Source of the DNA: Parvibaculaceae bacterium
GTDB lineage: Bacteria > Pseudomonadota > Alphaproteobacteria > Parvibaculales > Parvibaculaceae
Assembly (NCBI GenBank): GCA_019636015.1
Contig: JAHBYJ010000002.1
Span: forward strand, 124,001-188,000
Length of the DNA stretch: 64,000 nt
Direction of reading: 5' to 3'
Positions 55,894-63,580 of the stretch are shown piece by piece (position 1 is the stretch's first letter; every line of letters begins with the position of its first letter). Both the position numbers and the translations under genes were made by a program. The notes under the pieces were generated by a model. The model saw nothing but the letters and a program-made list of their open reading frames with translations. It did no database searches and was not told the DNA's origin.

Positions 55894-56157
55894 CTAGCCC
55901 GATATGATCTTTTGCGAGATCAGCACCGTGAAACCCTCGAGCGCCTGCGCCATGAAGGGCAGCGATATCAGCATGGTGAGGAAGATCGCGATGATCTTCG
56001 GCACGAAGACCAGCGTCATTTCCTGGACCTGCGTCAATGCCTGCAGCAGCGCAATCGCGAGGCCGACGCCGAGCGCGACGAACATCATCGGCGCCGAGAC
56101 GATCAACACCACATAGATCGCCTGCTGTGCGATATCGAGTACTTCAGGTCCGCTCAT
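55894..56157 (-). CDS. fliQ: Flagellar biosynthetic protein FliQ
   Basis: An 87-residue, two-helix membrane protein. The segments VVLIVSAPMMFVALGVGLAIA and FVPKIIAIFLTMLISLPFMA fit the family, as does the QALTQVQEMTLVFVPK link. It is part of the FliP-FliQ-FliR core. Confidence 0.94.
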   Translation of the reverse strand: MSGPEVLDIAQQAIYVVLIVSAPMMFVALGVGLAIALLQALTQVQEMTLVFVPKIIAIFLTMLISLPFMAQALEGFTVLISQKIISG

Positions 56158-56181
56158 TTACTGTCCGCCCCCGCCCTGCCG

Positions 56182-56505
56182 TCAGATCGGCATGCGCATG
56201 ATTTCTTGATAGGCCGTGATGACCTTGTCGCGCACGGTCACGACCGTCTGCAGCGCGGACTCGGCTTCGGCAACCGCCGTCACCACGTCCACGATATTGC
56301 CGCCGGTGCCCCCGGTAACGGCCGCCATCTGCATTTCGCTCGCCTTCGATACGTTCACCGTGTCGGAGAGCGTCTGCTTCAGAATTTCGCCGAAGCCGCC
56401 GTTCGCCTGTCCCGCGTTGCCGGGCTGGGGCGTTTGCACATTGCCGCCCATGCCTGCCGCGCGGGCATAGGCATTGAGCGCCATGGATGCCGGAATGGTG
56501 GTCAT
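56182..56505 (-). CDS. fliE: Flagellar hook-basal body protein FliE
   Basis: A 107-residue FliE, which links the MS ring to the rod. The helical C-terminal region with VSKASEMQMAAVTGG and AVAEAESALQTVVTVRDKVI plus AYQEIMRMPI is characteristic. Confidence 0.93.
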   Translation of the reverse strand: MTTIPASMALNAYARAAGMGGNVQTPQPGNAGQANGGFGEILKQTLSDTVNVSKASEMQMAAVTGGTGGNIVDVVTAVAEAESALQTVVTVRDKVITAYQEIMRMPI

Positions 56506-56515
56506 GGATCAGCCC

Positions 56516-56935
56516 CTATCGCCGCAGGATTTCGATGGTCTGCGTAATCATGCGCCGCGAAGCCTGGATGAGATTGAGATTGGCCTCGTAGCTGCGCTGC
56601 GCCTCGCGCATGTCCATGGATTCCACCATGCTGTTGACGTTCGGCATCTTCACATAGCCGTTCTCGTCCGCGCCGGGATGGCCCGGCAGATATTTGAGCT
56701 GGAAGTCCGACCTGTCGAATGTCGGCCGGCCGATCTTCACCGTCTCGGCGCCGATCTCGCGATTGAGCGCCTTCTCGAAAGTCACGACCTTGCGGCGGTA
56801 GGGATCGCCGCCGGGCACGCGCGCGGCGGAATCGGCATTGGCGATATTCTCGGCGATGATGCGCATGCGCCCGCTCTGGGCCTTGAGGCCCGAGGCGGCC
56901 ACCACCATCGACTTGATAAGATCCATCGCGCTCAT
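56516..56935 (-). CDS. flgC: Flagellar basal-body rod protein FlgC
   Basis: A 139-residue rod protein. The N-terminal helix MSAMDLIKSMVVAASGLKAQ with ENIANAD and the C-terminal helix (EAQRSYEANLNLIQASRRMI) are the family terminal helices that pack in the rod. It lies between flgB and fliE. Confidence 0.95.
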   Translation of the reverse strand: MSAMDLIKSMVVAASGLKAQSGRMRIIAENIANADSAARVPGGDPYRRKVVTFEKALNREIGAETVKIGRPTFDRSDFQLKYLPGHPGADENGYVKMPNVNSMVESMDMREAQRSYEANLNLIQASRRMITQTIEILRR

Positions 56936-56956
56936 GATGCGTCCTTTCAGCCCGGC

Positions 56957-57388
56957 TCAGTTACTGCGGCCGAGTGCAATCTTGATGAGGCCGAGGCTCT
57001 TCGTGTAGAGCCCGGTCACGGTCTGGTAGTCCAGCTGCGTCTCGGCGACCTTGATCATCTGGTCCTCGAGCACGACCGAATTGCCTGTCGGCGAGGTTTC
57101 GAAATCCGGCTTCTTGATGACTTCGCCGCCCTTTGCCTGGCCGGGCTTGAAGCCCTGACCGGCGCCCATGGCCGGGCTGCCGATATGGGCCGCCTGCGTG
57201 GCGACCGGGCGCATGGCGGGGCCGCTGCGCTTCACCATGTCGCCGAAATCGAGCTGCTTCAGATCGCGCGCGGTATAGCCCGGCGTGTCGGCATTCGCGA
57301 CGTTCTGCGCGAGCACCTGCTGGCGCGCCGCGAGCCAGTGCATGCGCTGCTTCATCATGCCGATGATGGGAAGGTCGCCAAACGCCAT
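56957..57388 (-). CDS. flgB: Flagellar basal-body rod protein FlgB
   Basis: A 143-residue rod protein with the N-terminal MKQRMHWLAARQQVLAQN and NVANADTPGYTARDL motifs and the C-terminal helix that fits FlgB. The ATG at 57388 follows GGGAGCA; the longer frame has no similarity before it. It is the first gene of flgB-flgC-fliE-fliQ-fliR-flhB-cckA, read from the region with CtrA boxes. Confidence 0.94.
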   Translation of the reverse strand: MAFGDLPIIGMMKQRMHWLAARQQVLAQNVANADTPGYTARDLKQLDFGDMVKRSGPAMRPVATQAAHIGSPAMGAGQGFKPGQAKGGEVIKKPDFETSPTGNSVVLEDQMIKVAETQLDYQTVTGLYTKSLGLIKIALGRSN

Positions 57389-57495
57389 CTTGCGTGCTCC
57401 CGCGATCCTCTCAGGCGCTGTCTTCTGGGCGCGCGAGAAGTCCGATCCGAAGCCACGCATTCCTTGGCGGCAGGGTCAGTCTCACCATCCCGGAG

Positions 57496-57511
57496 TTAAC
57501 ATCGCACTAAC
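57496..57511 (+). promoter_or_regulatory. Candidate CtrA box 1 (flgB/fliO divergent region)
   Basis: TTAA-CATCGCA-CTAAC matches the CtrA consensus TTAA-N7-TTAAC with one change. It is about 108 bases upstream of flgB. Confidence 0.6.
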
Positions 57512-57613
57512 GCGGCAAATTCTGCCGGGACGCTTCACAAAGGAGTAACCAGCCAAACCCCTGAATTCGCTGGCCCTTAACCCGGCATTAAGGCTGACGC
57601 GGCAAATTCTTCC
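57510..57613 (+). repeat. Direct repeat of a 17-base motif between flgB and fliO
   Basis: ACGCGGCAAATTCTGCC at 57510-57526 and ACGCGGCAAATTCTTCC at 57597-57613 differ by a single base and are 87 bases apart. Each follows a CtrA box, the first overlapping it by two bases and the second five bases after it. They may be duplicated promoter elements. Confidence 0.7.
57577..57592 (+). promoter_or_regulatory. Candidate CtrA box 2 (flgB/fliO divergent region)
   Basis: TTAA-CCCGGCA-TTAAG matches the CtrA consensus with one change and is nearly symmetrical, reading TTAA-N7-TTAAG on both strands. It is about 70 bases upstream of fliO. Confidence 0.65.
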
Positions 57614-57661
57614 CATTCCGGGCCGTCGGGCGGCGGCCTTCTGGGTGGGAAGCAAGTCAAA

Positions 57662-58039
57662 ATGGACTTCTCTGAAATCTTCCGCTTCGTGGCGGCGCTG
57701 GCCTTCATCATAGGTCTGATCGGCCTTTGCGCCATGGTCGCGAAGCGCTTCGGCCTCGCGCCGGGCATCACGTCCGCCGGCGCAAACCGCCGCGTCGGCA
57801 TTGTCGAGGTGAGGCCGGTCGATGCGAAACATCGCCTGCTCCTCATCCGCCGCGACGGCAAGGAACATCTGGTTCTGATCGGCGGCGAACATCCGCTGCT
57901 CATCGAAAGCGGCATCGACGCGCCGGCGGCGCCTGCCGCCACGGCGGAAACCGATACGCCGCGCCCGGCTTTCACCGGTCCTGCCCATATCGTCCAGCTT
58001 CAGCGTTTCGTCGAATACATCAAGGAGCGCCGCGCGTGA
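57662..58039 (+). CDS. fliO: Flagellar biosynthetic protein FliO
   Basis: A 125-residue FliO with one N-terminal membrane helix (IFRFVAALAFIIGLIGLCAMVA) and a small cytoplasmic domain with RVGIVEVRPVDAKHRLLLIRRDGKEHLVLI, which is typical of the family. FliO assists FliP assembly. Its stop overlaps the GTG start of fliP (GTGA). Confidence 0.9.
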   Translation: MDFSEIFRFVAALAFIIGLIGLCAMVAKRFGLAPGITSAGANRRVGIVEVRPVDAKHRLLLIRRDGKEHLVLIGGEHPLLIESGIDAPAAPAATAETDTPRPAFTGPAHIVQLQRFVEYIKERRA

Positions 58040-58818
58040 TCAGCCTCTCCTCCATCGCGTCCCGCCTGTCCGTGCCTGCCTCTCTGAAGCGCGGCGCGGC
58101 GATGCTCGCGCTTACGCTCGTCTTCATCGGCTTCGCAATGCCGGCAGGCGCCCAGTCCATCCAGATCGACATGACGGAAGGCCTCGGCCTCACCGAACGT
58201 GTCGTCCAGATCGTCGCGCTCATCACCATTCTGAGTCTCGCGCCGTCGATCCTGATCATGGTCACGTCCTTCGTGCGGATCATCGTGGTGCTCGGCCTGT
58301 TGCGCACCGCGCTCGGTATGCAGCAATCGCCGCCCAACGCGGTGCTGGTGAGCCTCGCGCTCTTCCTCACGGCTTTCGTGATGATGCCGACCTTCACCGC
58401 CGCCTATCAGCAGGGCATCGAGCCGCTCATCAACGAGGAAATCGATACGGGCGAAGCCTTCACGCTGACCAGCGGGCCCTTCAAGACCTTCATGCTCTCC
58501 CAGGTGCGCAAGGAAGACCTCAAGCTCTTCGTCGACCTGTCGGGCATCGAGGAACCGGAAGAGCCGGAAGAGATCGGCCTTCAGGTTCTGGTGCCCGCCT
58601 TCATGATCAGCGAGCTGCGCCGCGCCTTTGAAATAGGCTTCCTGGTCTTCCTGCCCTTCATCGTGATCGACATGGTGGTGGCCTCCGTCCTCATGTCGAT
58701 GGGCATGATGATGCTGCCGCCGATCATCATATCGCTGCCCTTCAAGCTCATATTCTTCGTGCTGGTGGACGGCTGGTCGCTGATCGCGGGAAGCCTCGTC
58801 CAGAGCTTCGGAACGTGA
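58036..58818 (+). CDS. fliP: Flagellar biosynthetic protein FliP
   Basis: A 260-residue export-gate protein with a cleavable signal peptide (about 1-40), membrane segments and the conserved LRTALGMQQSPPNAVLVSLA and FMISELRRAFEIGFLVFLPF. The GTG start at 58036 overlaps the fliO stop. It is the last gene of the plus-strand pair. Confidence 0.95.
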   Translation: MISLSSIASRLSVPASLKRGAAMLALTLVFIGFAMPAGAQSIQIDMTEGLGLTERVVQIVALITILSLAPSILIMVTSFVRIIVVLGLLRTALGMQQSPPNAVLVSLALFLTAFVMMPTFTAAYQQGIEPLINEEIDTGEAFTLTSGPFKTFMLSQVRKEDLKLFVDLSGIEEPEEPEEIGLQVLVPAFMISELRRAFEIGFLVFLPFIVIDMVVASVLMSMGMMMLPPIIISLPFKLIFFVLVDGWSLIAGSLVQSFGT

Positions 58819-58854
58819 CGGCGGCGCGGCGCGCGCGCCTCACGGGCTTCCCCG

Positions 58855-61800
58855 TCAGTTGATCGCCGTCACTTCGTTGATCTTCAACGCGGCGATGAAT
58901 CGGTCCAGCGTATCGATGGAGGCGACCCGGCTCGCCATGTCGCGGAAGGCGACGCCCTGCTTCACGATCGGTTCCGTGACCACGGCAAAGGCTTCTGCAT
59001 CCGGGCTGCCGGCCATCGTCTCGCCGAACATGATCCGGAAGCGCGCAAGTCCTTCTTCATCCTCCGCCAGCGAATAGGCGATGGCGCCGCGCATGATGAG
59101 CAGCCGTTCTTCGCTGCTCGGCGGCTCGCCGCTCTTCCATCTCTCGCTGAGTGCCGTCTCGATAGCCGCGCCTGCATCCGCCCAGCGCCCCGCGCTCCAC
59201 AGCGTATCGGCCCGCAACCTGTCCACAAGCGGACCTTCCTTGCCCTCGATCAGGTCGAGCGCATGGTCGAATTGCTTGAGATCGGATAGCGCCCGCGCCT
59301 CGAGCAGCATCCGCCGTTCGGCCAGCGCCTCGGGCAGCAGGTTCTGCCGCGTCGCCCGGAGCGCCGCCAGCGCCCGGTCGGGCTTGTGATCGGTCAGGAA
59401 GATCGAGGCGAGCCGCGCCGCCACCTGCGCCTTGGCGACGCCGCCATGCAGGCGGTTCGCCACCTGATAGTCGAGCAGATGCGCCGCCTGCTCCAGCAGG
59501 TCGACTTCCACCAGCCGCTCCGCCAGATCGCGGATCAGCTCGTCGCCCCGCTGGCCGATCGGCGTCAGTTCCTTGAACGCCTCGAAAAAGGCAAGCGCCT
59601 GAACGGGCGTCAGGTCGTCGATCGACTTGCTGAGGAAATAATCGGCGAAGATTTCCGACATCCGCATGTTCATGCGATGCGCTTCGTCGCTGTCGGGAAA
59701 ATTGTCGGTCGCAGTGCGCATCACCTTCAGCGCCTCGCCGACCTTGCCTTCGGAAAGCCGCACCGCCGCAAGCTGCGTGAGAATATCGAGTTCGAGATCG
59801 TCGCCCCGCCAGGCATAGCGCAGGCTTTCGAGCTCCTTGCCGAAAGCCTCGTCGTCCATTTCGCCCGCGCGATGGAGCATCTGCGCCTTGCCGAAGCGCG
59901 CCCGCGCGGCGGCCGGCGGATAACCGCCGTCGATTGCGGCGTCGTAATAGACGAGCGCCCTGTCCTTACGGTCATGCGCATCCGCAATCATCGCATTCAC
60001 GAGCACGATCTGCGCATGGGCGCGCTGGCTCTGCGGTTCGCTCGGAAATCCGGCCGCATATTGTTCGGCGGCGGCAATGTCCTTCGTCTTGAGCGCGGCG
60101 ATGGCGGCAAGCGAGCGGAATTCGGTCTGCAGCTCCTCGCCGAACGAATCCGAAATCGCACCGGCAAGCGCGAACTGCGCCCGCGCCTCGTCCCAATGGC
60201 CGAGCGAGGCACGCGAAAGACCGCGCCATGCCGCCGCATGAGGCGAATTGTCGAGACCGGGGCCCGAAAGCTCGCGGATCGCCTCGACATGCCGGCCGCT
60301 CAGCGCGGAAGAAACGCCGAGCGCCGCCTGAAAGGCGGGATCCGTTGCGAAGCGGAGATGGACCTGCCGCGCCGCAAGCAGCATCGCCCTCGCCTCCGGC
60401 GCAAGACCATAGGCAAGCAGGAAGCGGCCATAGGCGAAGCGGAGATCGCCGATCTCCTGCTCGCGCGCGCCTGCGAGTGCCGAAATGTAGTGCTGGCGCC
60501 GGTCGTAATAGGTCTCGCCGGGCGCCTCGCGCCACTCGGCAAAGCGCATTTCGGCGGGCGAGGCCTGATCCACAAGCGGCGTCTCGCTTCCGTCCCGTCC
60601 GTCGCGGTGATCGTCCGCCGAGAGGGTAAGTCCGTCGACCCTTGTCACGATGACGCTGTCCGGCGCCGCCGCCACATTGAGATCGTCCGCCACCGGCACG
60701 ATGGCGACGCCCTGCGCCGTTCTGAGCGCCTGGAACTCGACGAAGCTCCGCGGCATCTGCATCGCCTGTCCGGGGCCGATGGCCGTCACGGCGATGATAT
60801 CGTCGCCGACCAGCGGATCGCGCACGCGCAGCACCTTGCGCGGCGTGCGCAGGTCGAACTCGACAAGGCCGCGCCCGTCGTCGCGCCACTTGCGGGAAAT
60901 GCCGATGGGCCGCCCCGTCGTCGGCAGCGTCTCGCCGGCCGAGATGCGCCAGCTCGCGCCCTCGTTGACGGCGCCGGTCAGCACACGGCCCTTCAGCGCA
61001 ACGGTTAGCGCCACGCCTTCATCGAGCTCGATCGCCTCGACGGCACCCGCGAACGGACCTTCCGCCGGATCGGGAGCGCCCGCCTGCGAAAGATCGACCG
61101 GCAGCGCGCGGTCGAAAATCATCCAGAGCCGGTCCGCGCGCTCGAACACCGCCGCGCCGACAGGCTCCGGCCAGTCGACGAGAATATCCTTGCCGTTGCG
61201 GCCATCGGCGAAGCGCACCACCGCCTTGCCGACGGGGCGCTTGCCCTGAGGCACCGGACCGGCGGCGGCTTCGGGCTGTTCGGCCGGAGCCGCCTCTTCG
61301 GCAACCTTCGGCGCTTCCTCGGCATCCGCCTCACGCACCGCAGCCTCTTCCGCCGCAGGCGGCGTGATCTGCCGGGGCTCGCCCGCGGGCGCTGCGCTCT
61401 CCGGCACGTCGGCCGACGCCGAATGCAACGGCTTGATGTCGAGAACGACGCTCAGGTCCTCGCGGAAATCGGAAACGGCAACGCCGGGCTTCAGCGTCAG
61501 CACGATCGCGAGACGCCCCTCATGCTCCACCGCATTGATGCCCGCAAGGAAGGGAGGAAGATCGGCCCGCAGCCGCGACAGATCGACCTTCGACGTGCGA
61601 TCGAAGGTGATGGTGGCGAGGCCCTCGCGGTTCACCAGCGAATAGAGAACCGGCTGGTTCCAGTCGAACACGAGCCGCGTCATCTCCGGCAAAGTCGCCG
61701 CGCGGACGACGAGGCCGGGCGGCGGCGCATCCGGCTCGACGATGCCCTGCGCCTTCGCAGCCATCTCCGCCGCGTCCGCCGCCTTCTTCGCCAGCCGCGC

Positions 61801-62271
61801 CTCTTCGATCCGCGCCAGCACCTCGGCGGGCAGCGGCGGCGGCGCACCGGTCCAGCCGGGCGGCAGCAGGTCGACATAGACGGCGTTCTCCGCCGTCTTG
61901 GTATCGAGCGTGAAATCTGTGGTCAGTGCGGCGCGGATGTTGCGGCGGTCTTCGGACTGCCGGATCATCGCGAAATAGCGCGGCATCTCCCGCATGAACA
62001 TGTCGCTGTCGATCTGCACGGCGCGGCCGAACTCGAGCACCAGCACGCCCGAATTGACCGATGCGCGATGCGAGGGAATGCCGCCCGGGAAGGTGAAGAT
62101 CATGCGGCCATAGCCGTCTTCCTCCCGCAATTCGACGCGCGTCTCATTCGCGCTGGCCGGATGCGAAAGGACCGTCAGCATCAGGAGGAAAGCGAACGCG
62201 GCAAATGCCGCCAAGCGGCCGGATATGCCGATTGTGCCGTCCGGACAACGATGTCGGATGAGCCGGTTCAC
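58855..62271 (-). CDS. Exported AMIN-like/TPR-solenoid protein, about 1138 aa
   Basis: A large exported protein of no named family. A signal peptide (about 18-42) is followed by three beta-rich segments that look alike: 45-135 (RMIFTFPGG and VLVLEFGRAV), 195-280 (RLVFDWNQPV and LATITFDRTS) and 360-445 (DILVDWPEPV and RLWMIFDRAL). Such AMIN-like segments bind peptidoglycan or secretins in other proteins. An Ala/Glu/Pro-rich linker (about 285-345) separates the second and third. From about 580 to the end the protein is helical, consistent with TPR repeats. GTG at 62271 follows AGGGGCG; a TTG at 62301 is the alternative. A perfect CtrA box precedes it. Confidence 0.75.
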   Translation of the reverse strand: MNRLIRHRCPDGTIGISGRLAAFAAFAFLLMLTVLSHPASANETRVELREEDGYGRMIFTFPGGIPSHRASVNSGVLVLEFGRAVQIDSDMFMREMPRYFAMIRQSEDRRNIRAALTTDFTLDTKTAENAVYVDLLPPGWTGAPPPLPAEVLARIEEARLAKKAADAAEMAAKAQGIVEPDAPPPGLVVRAATLPEMTRLVFDWNQPVLYSLVNREGLATITFDRTSKVDLSRLRADLPPFLAGINAVEHEGRLAIVLTLKPGVAVSDFREDLSVVLDIKPLHSASADVPESAAPAGEPRQITPPAAEEAAVREADAEEAPKVAEEAAPAEQPEAAAGPVPQGKRPVGKAVVRFADGRNGKDILVDWPEPVGAAVFERADRLWMIFDRALPVDLSQAGAPDPAEGPFAGAVEAIELDEGVALTVALKGRVLTGAVNEGASWRISAGETLPTTGRPIGISRKWRDDGRGLVEFDLRTPRKVLRVRDPLVGDDIIAVTAIGPGQAMQMPRSFVEFQALRTAQGVAIVPVADDLNVAAAPDSVIVTRVDGLTLSADDHRDGRDGSETPLVDQASPAEMRFAEWREAPGETYYDRRQHYISALAGAREQEIGDLRFAYGRFLLAYGLAPEARAMLLAARQVHLRFATDPAFQAALGVSSALSGRHVEAIRELSGPGLDNSPHAAAWRGLSRASLGHWDEARAQFALAGAISDSFGEELQTEFRSLAAIAALKTKDIAAAEQYAAGFPSEPQSQRAHAQIVLVNAMIADAHDRKDRALVYYDAAIDGGYPPAAARARFGKAQMLHRAGEMDDEAFGKELESLRYAWRGDDLELDILTQLAAVRLSEGKVGEALKVMRTATDNFPDSDEAHRMNMRMSEIFADYFLSKSIDDLTPVQALAFFEAFKELTPIGQRGDELIRDLAERLVEVDLLEQAAHLLDYQVANRLHGGVAKAQVAARLASIFLTDHKPDRALAALRATRQNLLPEALAERRMLLEARALSDLKQFDHALDLIEGKEGPLVDRLRADTLWSAGRWADAGAAIETALSERWKSGEPPSSEERLLIMRGAIAYSLAEDEEGLARFRIMFGETMAGSPDAEAFAVVTEPIVKQGVAFRDMASRVASIDTLDRFIAALKINEVTAIN

Positions 62272-62347
62272 GCGCTGCGCCCCTGAAGCTTCTGCCTGCA
62301 AAATCGCGGCCTTCTGCCGCTGCGAGAAGTCAGTCTAGGTGGCGCCG

Positions 62348-62363
62348 GTTAAGTGGGCCTTAA
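62348..62363 (-). promoter_or_regulatory. CtrA box upstream of the AMIN/TPR protein
   Basis: On the minus strand TTAA-GGCCCAC-TTAAC, a perfect match to the CtrA consensus, 77 bases upstream of the GTG start of the large exported protein and just downstream of motE. Confidence 0.75.
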
Positions 62364-62384
62364 AGCCCGGCAATTTTGCGCGGA

Positions 62385-63128
62385 TTAGCTGGCCTTTTCG
62401 GCATTGCGAAAGGCCGGATCGGCCGAAGCGTCCGCGCCCTGGGGAGCCGCCGCCGGTTCGGCGTTCAGATTCGTGCCGAGAGCGAGCTCCACCGTCAGGT
62501 CCTGAGCGGCCACCGGGTCCATTTCCGACAGCACGCTTGCGAGCTTCCGGGGCTGCATGCGCTTGGCCACCTCGATCAGCACGCCCATGTCGAGCCGCTC
62601 GAAAATCCGCGCCGCGTCTTTCGGCTTCATGGTCTCGTACATCGTGACCACGCCCGCGAGACGGGCCTCGTTTTCCGCATCCTGCTCGCCGATGCGTGTG
62701 CCGATGCGGGACTCGATCTCTTTCAGTTCCGCGATGCGCTCCTCGATCCGCTTTTCGGCGGCGGTAAGAAGCTGCTCGCGCGTATCGAGCGCCTGGGCGC
62801 GCCGGTCGAGTTCCTCGCGGCGGGCCGTAAGGCTTTCGAGAACCGTGGTTTCCGATTTGCTGAAGCGCGAGGTAATGCCTTCATCGGCCGGCATCGGTGC
62901 AGCCGCTTCTCCGCCCGCTGCGGCATCTTCGCCGGGCACCGCTTCGCCTTCCGGCGCGGCCTGCGTCTCCGGCTCCGCCTTCGGCGAACTTGCCTGCGCG
63001 ACCGAAATCGCGTGTCCGCTCCCGCCCGCCGCAATATCGGCAAGCTTCAGCGTCAGCAGCAGCGAAGCGCAGAGAATGACGGTGGGCAGCAGCCGCAATC
63101 GGTTGAGGAAGCTCATGGCGCCGGTCAC
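62385..63128 (-). CDS. motE: MotE-like flagellar protein (MgtE intracellular N-like)
   Basis: A protein of about 247 residues with an N-terminal membrane helix (LLPTVILCASLLLTLKLADI), an acidic low-complexity periplasmic linker, a coiled coil (SLTARREELDRRAQALDTREQLL to RIGTRIGEQDAE) and a C-terminal MgtE-N-like domain (YETMKPKDAARIFERL, IEVAKRMQPRKLASVLSEM). This is the layout of MotE, the periplasmic chaperone of MotC in the alphaproteobacterial flagellar motor. GTG at 63128 overlaps the upstream stop (GTGA); an ATG at 63116 is the alternative. Confidence 0.85.
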   Translation of the reverse strand: MTGAMSFLNRLRLLPTVILCASLLLTLKLADIAAGGSGHAISVAQASSPKAEPETQAAPEGEAVPGEDAAAGGEAAAPMPADEGITSRFSKSETTVLESLTARREELDRRAQALDTREQLLTAAEKRIEERIAELKEIESRIGTRIGEQDAENEARLAGVVTMYETMKPKDAARIFERLDMGVLIEVAKRMQPRKLASVLSEMDPVAAQDLTVELALGTNLNAEPAAAPQGADASADPAFRNAEKAS

Positions 63129-63580
63129 CCCGACTTCTTTTTCAAGGCTTCGAGAAGCTGGCTCGCCGCCCGCGCAGCCGTGGCCGCATCGCGCGGCGAA
63201 GCGGGCCGCGCGGCCTGCCGCGCAGGAGCGGACGATGCAGGCATGGCGGGGCGGTCTGCCCGGCCCAGCCGGTCGGCAATGCTGTTGCCGGATTCGAGCA
63301 TCAGCGACAATTCATCGGCAAGCCCGCGCGCCCGGCGGATCCGCTCGGCAAGTTCCTCGCCGCTCTCCTCGCTCGCACGCTTCAATCCGTCGATGGCGCC
63401 CACGGCGCGCTGTGTCGCCGCATTGAGCTCCGCGACGAGTTCGCGCATCCCGTCCTGTCCGGCGCGCATCGCGCGGAGCTTGCGGTCGAGAATGGCGCAA
63501 TAGGCGATGGTCGCGGCCAGAAACAGGCAAACGACGATCTCGAGCACGGTGCTGAAGGGGAGTTCGCCCAGCATGGTCAC
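63125..63580 (-). CDS. DUF6468 family flagellar-associated membrane protein
   Basis: A protein of about 151 residues with one N-terminal membrane helix (VLEIVVCLFLAATIAYCAIL), a conserved following segment (LDRKLRAMRAGQDGMRELVAELNAATQRA) and a helical tail. This is the layout of the DUF6468 family, found next to fliM and motE in alphaproteobacteria. GTG at 63580 overlaps the fliM stop (GTGA); ATG at 63574 is the alternative. Its own stop overlaps the motE start. Confidence 0.82.
   Translation of the reverse strand: MTMLGELPFSTVLEIVVCLFLAATIAYCAILDRKLRAMRAGQDGMRELVAELNAATQRAVGAIDGLKRASEESGEELAERIRRARGLADELSLMLESGNSIADRLGRADRPAMPASSAPARQAARPASPRDAATAARAASQLLEALKKKSG

Noticed and set aside
54021..58818. 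Type III secretion rather than flagellar system for fliPQR/flhB
   Set aside because: The presence of flgB, flgC, fliE, fliM and MotE shows a flagellum, not an injectisome.
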